Below are positions 45,904 to 53,270 of a stretch of DNA of 64,000 nucleotides, piece after piece (within the stretch, counting starts at the first letter, position 1; each line of letters starts with the position of its first letter). The translations under genes were made by a program, and so were the position numbers. The notes below the pieces were generated by a model that saw only the letters and a program-made list of their open reading frames with translations, made no database searches and was not told the origin of the DNA. Source of the DNA: Mycobacterium sp. URHB0044 (GTDB taxonomy: Bacteria; Actinomycetota; Actinomycetes; Mycobacteriales; Mycobacteriaceae); assembly GCF_000620625.1 (NCBI RefSeq), contig NZ_JIAW01000006.1, positions 1 to 64,000 of the forward strand, read 5' to 3'.

Positions 45904-47670
45904 TTACTGCGCCACATCCCGATCCGTGCGCGGTTCCGACGCCGCAGACCACGTCACGTGCACCGGGATGTCGTCGGTCCACGGCTGCCCGGTCACCATG
46001 TCGGAGACGTTGACGTAACCGCGCTCGAACTCGCCCGTCGCAGCGTCGACCAACCGGTATTCCTGCCGCTGCCGATGGAAGGGCTGGGCGTCGAGCAGGA
46101 TGACGCGCACCTCGTCCGGCTCGAAGTGGCACCGCTCCTGCATCGCGTTGATCAGCTGCTCGTTGTGCATGTGGCCGTCCCCGAAGTTCCAGCCGACCGC
46201 GGTGCTGCACAGCCGCTCGCCTTCGGTGATCACGTAGTCGTCCTCGTTGCGTCCGGCCAACGCGTTGTGCACCAGGGTGAGCAAGGCCTTGCCGTGAGAG
46301 TTGAAGCCGCGGAACGCATATCCCTTGTACAGGTAGATCATCGCCTGCTCGGGGCTGCCGTAGACCTTCTCGAGTTGCGAAGCCGGCATGCTGGCGATCG
46401 CGACGAGCCCGCGCTCGATCTTCTCGTTGGCCGACGGCTTGATGCACCACCAGGTGGTGTCCCAGTTGCCTGCGTAGTACCGCATGCCGGGCAGGAACGA
46501 GATCTTGCGCGGGAACAGGTTGCCGAGCACCACGATGGTGGCCAGCAGCACGAAGAGCATCACCGGAAGCGGCGTGGTCATGTCAGAGAGGCCGACGTCG
46601 GCGTGGCCGACGAACAACGTCACGACGCAGAACATCATGAACACGTTCCACTCCAGCGGCACCCCCATCGGGATCGCCGACAGGATGCCGAAGTGGAAGA
46701 CCAGCATCACGAACGCGGCGATGGCCGTCGGCCAGCCGCCGTGGGAGAACAGCAGCGCCAACGGCACCAACATCTCGATCGCGGTGCTGAAGTGAGCGAT
46801 GAACCGCGACACCGGGCCCGGCCGTAGGTCGTCGGGGAACTTCTCGAAGAACCTGCGCTTCAGCCACTTCGTCCGGATCAGTGGGTTGTTGCTCATCATC
46901 GTCGAGATGACGAACGGGAAGTGCTTGTTGAGCTTGGAGGTCGCGGCCCCCATCCAGATCGCCACGCAGACGAGCTTCGCGGCGATGATCATGTCCACGC
47001 CGTAGCCAACGAACAGGAAGGCCACGGTGAACGACGCGTACACCTCGCCGCGCGCGGCCAGGAAGATCACCTTGTCCCGCAGCCCCGCCACCGCCAGTAG
47101 ACCGAGGATGGTCCAGATCTGCCACAGCGGCAGCACGCCGACGGTGGTGCCGAGCGACGGCATCGGCCCGCTGCCGTTGGTGAACAGGGCGACGACGAGC
47201 ATCACCAGCAGGGCGGCATAGAGCAGCACGTCGACCGGTGTCCGGGCGGTGCCCCCGGTGAGCGGCACCCGGTTCGGCCACGGCGGTAGCCGAATGGTGC
47301 TCGGCCGCAGCCAGTACAGAATCGATCCCAGCGGGGGGAAGAAGCGGTTGTTCAGCGGGCCGAACCCGCATCCGAGGCCGACGACCTCGAACAGCATGGT
47401 GTAGAGCACGACCTTCTGGAAGACGATGGGCTCCGTCCACCAGTCGCCGATGTTGGTGAACCCGTCGACGCCGGTGGTGGCCAGCGCGAACAACCAGCCA
47501 CCGAGGATGTACAGCAGGATCTTGACGACGTAGAACAGGTGCATCACGACCGGTGTGCCGAAGCCGACCTCGGCCCAGTGCTGGGCCATCGGCCGGATCT
47601 TCTCCGAGCGCGTGCCCTTGCTCCACTCGGCGAAGTCGACGACGGGCATGTCGGGCTTGAGAAATCCCAT
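45904..47670 (-). CDS. DUF3556 multispanning membrane protein
   Basis: 588 residues. Begins MGFLKPDMPVVDFAEWSKGT and has about ten membrane helices up to residue 400, followed by a soluble C-terminal domain of roughly 180 residues (AIASMPASQLEKVYGSPEQA, then DDYVITEGERLCSTAVGWNF). This is the mycobacterial DUF3556 family, function unknown. A KstR-type operator overlaps its -10 element, linking it to sterol catabolism. I prefer the ATG at 47668-47670; a GTG two codons upstream is possible. Confidence 0.88.
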   Translation of the reverse strand: MGFLKPDMPVVDFAEWSKGTRSEKIRPMAQHWAEVGFGTPVVMHLFYVVKILLYILGGWLFALATTGVDGFTNIGDWWTEPIVFQKVVLYTMLFEVVGLGCGFGPLNNRFFPPLGSILYWLRPSTIRLPPWPNRVPLTGGTARTPVDVLLYAALLVMLVVALFTNGSGPMPSLGTTVGVLPLWQIWTILGLLAVAGLRDKVIFLAARGEVYASFTVAFLFVGYGVDMIIAAKLVCVAIWMGAATSKLNKHFPFVISTMMSNNPLIRTKWLKRRFFEKFPDDLRPGPVSRFIAHFSTAIEMLVPLALLFSHGGWPTAIAAFVMLVFHFGILSAIPMGVPLEWNVFMMFCVVTLFVGHADVGLSDMTTPLPVMLFVLLATIVVLGNLFPRKISFLPGMRYYAGNWDTTWWCIKPSANEKIERGLVAIASMPASQLEKVYGSPEQAMIYLYKGYAFRGFNSHGKALLTLVHNALAGRNEDDYVITEGERLCSTAVGWNFGDGHMHNEQLINAMQERCHFEPDEVRVILLDAQPFHRQRQEYRLVDAATGEFERGYVNVSDMVTGQPWTDDIPVHVTWSAASEPRTDRDVAQ

Positions 47671-47678
47671 GACCACTA

Positions 47679-47697
47679 AGACTAGAACGTGTTCTAG
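47679..47697 (-). promoter_or_regulatory. KstR-type operator over the DUF3556 promoter
   Basis: CTAGAACGTGTTCTAG (47682-47697) has perfect 7-base arms and fits the published KstR motif TNNAACNNGTTNNA. On the minus strand TAGTCT (47679-47684) is a -10 candidate about nine bases from the ATG, so repressor binding would block the promoter. Confidence 0.75.
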
Positions 47698-48033
47698 ATT
47701 TGCGGAACCGTTCGTCGTCCTTGGCCGTGACGGTCCTTTTAGGTGTACGCCGTCATCCCGGCATGCGGTGCGGACATCACGCTGCGAACCAGATCCCCAG
47801 CGGGTACGGCGACCCAGGCAACAAAGTCACACGACTTCCTCCACGCTGCGCATCACGGGACGACGCCCGCAGACAGGCAACAGAGGCCGAGTGCACGCGC
47901 TATCCCTACGCCCTGTGGCCTACCGGTGCGATGCACGCACCCCATGACGCCGTAGCGTCTGGCACTCGCGTTTGCTGACGCGCGCCATATCTGCCGGATA
48001 TCGTGAAACCACAAGCAATACCAGGGGAGACAA
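47698..48033. other. Intergenic region before the 171-residue membrane protein
   Basis: 336 bases without a convincing gene; short open frames here have no ribosome sites or family features. A small inverted repeat ATATC-TGCCG-GATAT (47987-48001) lies 32 bases before the ATG at 48034 and could be an operator. AGGGGAG (48023-48029) is the ribosome site of that gene. Confidence 0.5.
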
Positions 48034-48549
48034 ATGACTGAGGACTTAGCGAGCACCGAGTGGCCGCAGCAACCAAAGAGCGGTAGGGGTTCGGCTATCT
48101 ATAGGAACATCATGTTAGGACTCTTGACCGTTGCGGCCATCGCCGCAGTCGGGCTGCTGTCCACGTTGACCTATTACCAAGTGACCGATCACAAGGCTGC
48201 CGCCGAGGCCGCGGCCGCAGAAAAGGCAGCAGAGATCGACAAGACCGCCTTGGCCTCACAGGTGACTACCGGAATCCAGGGCATGGTCGACAGCAATGAG
48301 ACGACGAAGGAGTACAACATCCAGTTCGACCAGGATCTGACGTTGTTCCAGCTGGTCGAGAATGGCAGTGAGTATCGAGGCCTCGTCACTGCCAGAACAC
48401 AAGCGGGTACCGACGTTCCCGTCGTGGTGACGGTCTTCGCAGACGACAGCGGTTCACTGTTCTATCAGCTCGACCCGGCGTCGAATTTGCGACTCACTCA
48501 AATCGCCGAGGACGAGCAACCGAAGGAGTGCACCGGCTACTACTGCTGA
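48034..48549 (+). CDS. Membrane-anchored protein of unknown function
   Basis: 171 residues. Hydrophilic N-terminus, one membrane helix (about 26-48, NIMLGLLTVAAIAAVGLLST), a short Ala/Glu-rich coiled stretch (AAAEAAAAEKAAEI), and an external domain with two C-terminal cysteines (KECTGYYC at the very end). The layout resembles DUF4333-like or Mce-associated proteins but I cannot assign a family. GC content looks a little lower than the neighbours. Good ribosome site AGGGGAG. Confidence 0.7.
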   Translation: MTEDLASTEWPQQPKSGRGSAIYRNIMLGLLTVAAIAAVGLLSTLTYYQVTDHKAAAEAAAAEKAAEIDKTALASQVTTGIQGMVDSNETTKEYNIQFDQDLTLFQLVENGSEYRGLVTARTQAGTDVPVVVTVFADDSGSLFYQLDPASNLRLTQIAEDEQPKECTGYYC

Positions 48550-48702
48550 CCGTCCAAGCGTCGTCAATCGAAGCTGACCGACACCGATGCTCTCGACGAG
48601 CAGATTGGCCTCATCTCGCAGAACAGTCACCCAGGCCAGCGCGCCTTTGGCCGAGTGATGAAAGGGTCACACCACCGATCGCCCGGGCGCGTCGCTGCTG
48701 AC

Positions 48703-49473
48703 CTAGCCGAAGTGTGTCTGCGGCCGCTCCAGCGCAACGCCGTCGACGGTGACGTCGACCTTCTCGTTGTAGAACGCGATCATCCGCGCGATCGGGGCGA
48801 CGGCCGGTAGCGGGTAGTCGTAGGTCCACGCCAGATCCGGATGCACGGTTTCGCCCACTCGCACCGACCAGTAGCCCGAGGTGGTCCCCTTGTACGGACA
48901 CAACGACTGCGTGTCACTGGGCTCGAGGTTGGCGAACGAGACGTCGGTTCGGTCGACGTAATACCTTGTTGGCAAGCCGGTTTCGAAGAGCAGCACCGGA
49001 GTGTGCGTCTCGGCGAGCAGTACGCCCTCGAGTTCGACCTTGACGTGGCGGTGCGAACGCAACGCGTCCACGCGCGCGTACGGGTTGCGCGGATGGCCGA
49101 CGATCGGCTCGTCCTCCTCGAACCAGTCGAGGGCATCCCAGTCGAACCTCACGGTGCCCGCCGCTACGCCTCCCCCGTCGGCGTCGAACACCCGGACGGC
49201 GCCCTTGCGAACGACTCCTGCCCCGGTCAGTGAGTACAGCCGCGACGGTCCGAACTGGACCTTCTGGGCGTGGCCGTCGTCGACGAGGAACTCATCGCGC
49301 ACGTCGGCCCGCGGGATGTAGTACTGGGGGTAGTACGGCACCTCCCACACGTAGAGCGCGCGTGTCGTGTCGAAGACCACCTCGCCGCCGAGGAACCCGC
49401 GGATGCGTCGCGGAACGGGCTCGACGCGGCCACGCTCGGCGGCCCCCTTTGGATAGTCCGGCTCCAACGCCAC
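48703..49473 (-). CDS. Tandem DUF427 protein
   Basis: 256 residues made of two DUF427 units: residues about 20-110 (LGGEVVFDTTRALYVWEVPY, YYIPRADV) and about 145-245 (VLLAETHTPVLLFETGLPTR, YYVDRTDVSF, CPYKGTTSGYWSV, MIAFYNEKVDV). The second unit has the fuller motif set. Function unknown; single-domain members are common small proteins. GTG start. The DoxX-type gene upstream ends six bases before it, so the two may be an operon. Confidence 0.88.
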   Translation of the reverse strand: MALEPDYPKGAAERGRVEPVPRRIRGFLGGEVVFDTTRALYVWEVPYYPQYYIPRADVRDEFLVDDGHAQKVQFGPSRLYSLTGAGVVRKGAVRVFDADGGGVAAGTVRFDWDALDWFEEDEPIVGHPRNPYARVDALRSHRHVKVELEGVLLAETHTPVLLFETGLPTRYYVDRTDVSFANLEPSDTQSLCPYKGTTSGYWSVRVGETVHPDLAWTYDYPLPAVAPIARMIAFYNEKVDVTVDGVALERPQTHFG

Positions 49474-49479
49474 GATCGG

Positions 49480-50001
49480 TTAGCTCTCGCTCTTGACTGG
49501 CGGTCGGTAGAAGATCGCCAACTGGCCGATCCCGCCGGCCAGGCCGAGCACGACGGCGATCAGCAGACCCCACCAACCGTGCAGGTAGTCGTACAAGGCG
49601 CTGGTGTGGAACAGGGCGTAATCAAGGCTGAGCTGGCCCGCCCCGATGGTCGCAATAGCGATTGCCGTTACGGCCAGGATGAGGTTGTACTCCCAGCCCT
49701 CCTTGACGATGAAGAAGCCGTTGGGGCGATGCACCGTCCAGTAGGCCACCAGCATCAGCGCGACGAACCCGGCGGCGGGAATTGGGGTCAGCAACCCGAC
49801 GGCCAGGCCGAGGCCGGCGGCCATCTCGGTGCTCGCGGCGACCCGGGCATGGAAGATGCCGGGCTTCATGCCCATGCTGTCGAACCAGCCTGCCGTTCCC
49901 GCCAGGCCGCCCTTGCCGAAGAACTTGTTGTAGCCGTGCGCGGCCATGGTCAGGCCGATCACGACCCGGAGTACGAGGATCCCGAAATCGTAAGCAGTCA
50001 C
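49480..50001 (-). CDS. DoxX-family membrane protein
   Basis: 173 residues, four helices. VLRVVIGLTMAAHGYNKFFG, then GLAGTAGWFDSMGMKPG and GLGLAVGLLTPIPAAGFVAL are DoxX signatures with the usual GK-FG element. It starts at GTG 49999-50001, close behind a -10 element, and leads into the DUF427 gene. An oxidative-stress or redox-membrane role is inferred from the family only. Confidence 0.92.
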   Translation of the reverse strand: MTAYDFGILVLRVVIGLTMAAHGYNKFFGKGGLAGTAGWFDSMGMKPGIFHARVAASTEMAAGLGLAVGLLTPIPAAGFVALMLVAYWTVHRPNGFFIVKEGWEYNLILAVTAIAIATIGAGQLSLDYALFHTSALYDYLHGWWGLLIAVVLGLAGGIGQLAIFYRPPVKSES

Positions 50002-50008
50002 GCAACAG

Positions 50009-50014
50009 AATCTA
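50009..50014 (-). promoter_or_regulatory. -10 element TAGATT for the leaderless DoxX gene
   Basis: On the minus strand TAGATT ends seven bases before the GTG at 50001, with no ribosome site, as in the other leaderless candidates of this window. Confidence 0.5.
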
Positions 50015-50047
50015 GGCCATCTGTTAAGTGGCTGCGTCGCCACTGGG

Positions 50048-50188
50048 TCAAGTCGCTGCCCAGCCGCCGTCAACACTGAGAACCGCACCGTGGATGTTGG
50101 CCGCGTCATCGGAGGCCAGGAATACCACCGCGGCCGCCACCTCTTCCGGAGTGCTCGGCCGCCGAGACGGGAGCTTGGGGGCAAAGAT
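50048..50188 (-). pseudogene. C-terminal remnant of an SDR (FabG-like) gene
   Basis: The last 46 or so codons of a short-chain dehydrogenase remain: RRPSTPEEVAAAVVFLASDD, then HGAVLSVDGGWAAT and stop. The catalytic centre and Rossmann motif are missing, and the frame loses similarity at about 50180, shortly before the start of the low-GC islet. Nothing suitable upstream could supply the rest, so it is a truncated, inactive copy. Confidence 0.8.
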
Positions 50189-50244
50189 CAGCTGTTGCTT
50201 GCGGTGGCCGAACTCGCAGCGGCACGCATGCTGAGCGATCACGG

Positions 50245-51600
50245 GTCATCGCTTACGCGAGAATGAGGCTAATATAAAAAGAATAGTATCTCACCGTGGA
50301 CCGGATTCACCTAAATTCTTAAACCCAGATCGGCACATTCAAATAGTCCCAACACGTCACTCTCGATCGATTTTTCGACCAATCGTTAGATCATACAGGA
50401 CGTCTAGTACGTATATAAATAATGCGCCGACAAAACCCAGACTGATACCGGCAAACGTCAATATCAACGTGTCAGATCTTGAAGTCGACCGATTACTTAC
50501 AATAATCGTCGGAAGATCCGTATAAGCTATACAGGTTAATCGGAAGGACGCAAGCTCTCCGAGCAACTGCGTACCAAGTGGCGACAGCTGCGGATACGAC
50601 TCTGTGACGATAGAGCCTGGCGTACGCGTGAAGCTGACAGACGCCAACGTATATACGGTATCAACCGGGCAGGGTTTATTCTCAGAGTTTGTAAATTCGA
50701 GTTTCGGCACTAGCGCCGAGGACGATGCGCCGGAGGCTTTCCATATGCTGTCTTTCTTAAAGGTGCAGTCCACTACTTCACCTTCCGCGGCATCCCATGA
50801 CGTGGTCCAACCTTTGAAATAGTGCCGCGGTTTTAGCTGGGTGACGTACGTGTACGCTTGCGCATCTTCATATGTGTCCTTACTCAAAGAACCTGAACGT
50901 CCGGCCAGCTCCGATTGACTCGCATCCCACTGCGCTGCGATTTTGGTGCCTTCGTTGATTTCTCCGACCTTTGCCTGGCCGGATGTCCCGCCAGATTTGC
51001 AACTGAACTTTTCACGGTCGAAATCCTTATCTATGATCGAGACCGTTACGTCAACCTTCCGCTCGATAGGCTTCTTCGAAGCCAAAAACATGTATATATG
51101 GCTATCTTTGTCGTATTCTATTTGCCAGAACGCGGCCACCGCGTAGATATCATTATTCTGAGGTGCGGTAACGATTATTAGCGGCCGAGAGCCTAAGTCG
51201 ACGGGATCATCCCGTTCGAAATACTGGTATAAACCGGGAATCGTGACTATTAGGAGAACAACTATTATAATGGAGGCCAGCGAAGCCTTTACTGCCAAAT
51301 TCTGACGGTACCGCTTACGGCGAAGCAATTCTCTCTTTGTAACCAATCCCCGCCTCCACATTCCACCGAGTTGCTTCGAAGCACGCCGCGCCATCATTGC
51401 ATCAGGCAGACGTTCTCGCACGTCATATCGAACGGGCGGGGCCGTCCTACCGACGTGTGCAACATCTTCAAGATTTACGAGTCTACGCAGGAGGCGCGTT
51501 CAGCTAGCGTGTGCGGGTCAACAAACAGTCAGTTTCGAGATCCTGACTGCGGTTCAACTCGTCAATGAACTCCGAGGCCACCCGCGGATCTGTGATCGAT
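50245..51600. other. Low-GC islet, probable horizontal acquisition
   Basis: Sample 60-base lines count 27, 25 and 33 G+C here against 39 in an ordinary line at 36901, so GC drops from about 65 percent to roughly 45-50. Its only gene (50357-51421) uses TTA, ATA, TTT and CTA codons that the rest of the window avoids. One edge meets a truncated SDR gene. I see no transposase, integrase, tRNA or clear flanking repeat. Edges are approximate. Confidence 0.7.
50357..51421 (-). CDS. Unrecognised two-helix membrane protein in the low-GC islet
   Basis: 354 residues from GTG 51419-51421. A basic cytoplasmic N-terminus (RKRYRQNL) leads to helix 1 (about 46-67, LASIIIVVLLIVTIPGLYQY), an external region of roughly 250 residues with four cysteines (FSCKSGG, VVDCTFKK, NKPCPVDT, RLTCIAYT), helix 2 (about 318-343, FAGISLGFVGALFIYVLDVL) and a short charged tail. 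I do not recognise any family. The frame stays open without an ordinary start codon for about 25 more codons upstream (containing RTAPPVRYDV), so the true start may lie further up or the gene may be truncated. Codon use is unlike the neighbours. Confidence 0.7.
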   Translation of the reverse strand: MRERLPDAMMARRASKQLGGMWRRGLVTKRELLRRKRYRQNLAVKASLASIIIVVLLIVTIPGLYQYFERDDPVDLGSRPLIIVTAPQNNDIYAVAAFWQIEYDKDSHIYMFLASKKPIERKVDVTVSIIDKDFDREKFSCKSGGTSGQAKVGEINEGTKIAAQWDASQSELAGRSGSLSKDTYEDAQAYTYVTQLKPRHYFKGWTTSWDAAEGEVVDCTFKKDSIWKASGASSSALVPKLEFTNSENKPCPVDTVYTLASVSFTRTPGSIVTESYPQLSPLGTQLLGELASFRLTCIAYTDLPTIIVSNRSTSRSDTLILTFAGISLGFVGALFIYVLDVLYDLTIGRKIDRE

Positions 51601-51605
51601 GCCAT
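51504..51605 (-). CDS. Possible 33-residue remnant at the islet edge
   Basis: A short frame MASITDPRVASEFIDELNRS ending LLTRTR. It reads like protein but has no ribosome site and sits between the islet gene and the TetR gene. It could be a fragment of a gene broken when the islet arrived, or chance. Confidence 0.2.
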   Translation of the reverse strand: MASITDPRVASEFIDELNRSQDLETDCLLTRTR

Positions 51606-51622
51606 GCGACCCGCAAGCCGCG

Positions 51623-51646
51623 TAATGTTTGGACTCAGGAGTCCAA
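51623..51646 (+). promoter_or_regulatory. Promoter and perfect-arm operator of the TetR gene
   Basis: TAATGT (51623-51628) fits TANNNT. Directly after it TTGGACTC-AG-GAGTCCAA (51629-51646) has perfect 8-base arms, covering the likely transcription start. It is 16 bases before the ATG at 51663, so autorepression is expected. Confidence 0.7.
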
Positions 51647-51662
51647 GAATGGTGAGCCAAAT

Positions 51663-52259
51663 ATGGACTCGCAAGCCCAGAAATTTACAGCGGAGGTCCA
51701 AGCCACGCGCCAGCGGATCTTCGACGGTGCCGCTGCCGGGATCCGCGTGCGCGGCGCAGTGGGCACCACGCTCGACGACGTGCTGGCCTGCAGGCGGACG
51801 TCGAAGAGCCAACTGTTCCACTACTTCCCGGGTGGCAAGGATCAACTGCTTCTGGCAGTGGCCGAGCTCGAGGCGGAGAGGGTGCTAAGCGATCAGCAGC
51901 CGCACCTGAGCAAGCTGACGTCCTGGGCTGCGTGGCAGCGGTGGCGCGACGTCGTCGTCGAGCGCTACCGCAGTCAGGGGCAGCAGTGCCCGCTGTCGAC
52001 CGTGATGTCCGAGATCGGCCGCACGCCGGGAGCGCACGCGGTGACGTCGGCGCTGATCGAGCAGCGGCGCACCGAGATCGAGACCGGGATACGCGCCATG
52101 CAGCAGCAGGGCAAGATCGCCGCATCGGTCGACGCGTCGAAGGCCGCGGCGGCACTACTGGCAGGCATCCAGGGCGGAGTCTTGGTGTTGCTCAACACCG
52201 GTGACCTCGGCTACCTCGAGGCCGCACTGGACTTCGGCATCGCCGCGCTTCGCGGCTGA
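51663..52259 (+). CDS. TetR-family regulator, LmrA/YxaF-like
   Basis: 198 residues. Helix-turn-helix RQRIFDGAAAGIRVRGAVGT then TTLDDVLACRRTSKSQLFHY. The following FPGGKDQLLLAVAELE is the hallmark of the LmrA/YxaF subgroup, and the C-terminal domain (EIGRTPGAHAVTSALIEQRR, LAGIQGGVLVLLNTGDLGYL) agrees. Such repressors usually control a nearby transporter or quinone-type enzyme, but no clear target is adjacent. It converges with the HxlR gene, two bases between stops. Confidence 0.9.
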   Translation: MDSQAQKFTAEVQATRQRIFDGAAAGIRVRGAVGTTLDDVLACRRTSKSQLFHYFPGGKDQLLLAVAELEAERVLSDQQPHLSKLTSWAAWQRWRDVVVERYRSQGQQCPLSTVMSEIGRTPGAHAVTSALIEQRRTEIETGIRAMQQQGKIAASVDASKAAAALLAGIQGGVLVLLNTGDLGYLEAALDFGIAALRG

Positions 52260-52261
52260 CA

Positions 52262-52585
52262 TCAGACGGACTCGTGGAGCTTGCCCCACGCACACATCGC
52301 CTCGGTCACCGGTCGCAGCGACTCGCCGTATTCGGTCAACGAGTACTCCACCCGCGCAGGCACTTCGGCGAACACTTCACGGCGTACGATTCCCGCGGCC
52401 TCTAGTTCGCGCAGTTGACGCGTCAGCACCCGCTCGCTGATCCCGTGAGTCTTGCGCCGGAGCTCGGCGAATCGGTGGGCGCCCCCGCGCATCATGTGGA
52501 AGATCAGCACGGCCTTCCACTTCCCGCCGATCACCTCAAGGGTGGTCTCGACGGGGCACTGGTCGTCTTCGTCGGAAGCCTGCAC
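52262..52585 (-). CDS. HxlR-family redox or aldehyde-type regulator
   Basis: 107 residues. The family core CPVETTLEVIGGKWKAVLIF contains the conserved N-terminal Cys, and RFAELRRKTHGISERVLTRQ, then LRELEAAGIVRREVFAEVP is the winged helix. HxlR/YodB proteins sense electrophiles through that Cys. It is divergent from the oxidoreductase gene by about 76 bases, so it probably represses that gene. Confidence 0.93.
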   Translation of the reverse strand: MQASDEDDQCPVETTLEVIGGKWKAVLIFHMMRGGAHRFAELRRKTHGISERVLTRQLRELEAAGIVRREVFAEVPARVEYSLTEYGESLRPVTEAMCAWGKLHESV

Positions 52586-52647
52586 ACTAACCTCCAGGTC
52601 CGTACCCCACCTTGAAGTGCGTTATTGTCCCTGACCGGGCACGGCCG

Positions 52648-52653
52648 TAGCGT
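52648..52653 (+). promoter_or_regulatory. -10 element TAGCGT before the oxidoreductase gene
   Basis: TAGCGT fits TANNNT and ends eight bases before the ATC at 52662, which is the first codon of the conserved coding region. This spacing is consistent with a leaderless message. Confidence 0.4.
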
Positions 52654-52661
52654 AACCCGAC

Positions 52662-53270
52662 ATCAGAATCGCAATCATCGGGGCAGGCAACGTCGGACGG
52701 GCGTTGGGCGCGGCGTGGGCTCGCGCTCACGACGTCACCTACGGAGTCCGAGTCCCCGCAGACGACAAGCACGCCGACCTCGGCGCGCCCGTGGCGGATA
52801 CCCGCGGCGCAGCTGCCAACGCAGACGTGGTGGTGCTGTGCACCCCTTGGCAGGGCACCCGGCAGGCAGTCGCCGATTGCGGTGACCTGACGGGCAAGGT
52901 ACTGATCGACTGCACCAATCCGTTGACGCCGGACTTCAGCGCACTGGAGATCGGGCACACCACCTCCGGTGCCGAGCAGATCGCCGCATGGGCGCCGGAA
53001 GCGCTGGTGTGCAAGGCGATGAATCAGATCGGTGCGCCGATGATGGACCGCCCTGCGGTAGCGGGCACGCCCGTGATGCTGGTCTGCGGTGACGACGAGG
53101 CCGCCAAACGGACCACGACGGACCTGGTGTCGGAGTTGGGTTTCGAGGTGGTGGATGCCGGTGAACTGGCGCTGGCGAGGTTGCTCGAACCGTATGCGCT
53201 GATCTGGATCCACTTGGCGCTGCGCCGCGGCTTCGGCACGGGCTTCGCCTTCGGATTACTACGCGGCTGA
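52662..53270 (+). CDS. NADPH-dependent F420 reductase-like oxidoreductase with unusual start
   Basis: 203 codons if read from ATC 52662. The Rossmann motif IRIAIIGAGNVGRALGAAWA begins at that codon; an in-frame TAA lies three codons before it, and no ATG, GTG or TTG occurs between the TAA and the motif. The first ordinary candidate, TTG at 52704, would cut off the whole GxGxxG loop. Later blocks (HDVTYGVRVP, VVVLCTPWQGTRQAV, IDCTNPL) fit the F420-NADP reductase-like family. Either ATC is used as the start, the ATG was mutated, or the base is misread. Regulated probably by the divergent HxlR protein. Confidence 0.8.
   Translation: MRIAIIGAGNVGRALGAAWARAHDVTYGVRVPADDKHADLGAPVADTRGAAANADVVVLCTPWQGTRQAVADCGDLTGKVLIDCTNPLTPDFSALEIGHTTSGAEQIAAWAPEALVCKAMNQIGAPMMDRPAVAGTPVMLVCGDDEAAKRTTTDLVSELGFEVVDAGELALARLLEPYALIWIHLALRRGFGTGFAFGLLRG

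Noticed and set aside
47700..47978. Short open frames between the KstR site and 48034
   Set aside because: No ribosome sites, no family motifs and Arg/Cys-rich composition typical of chance frames.
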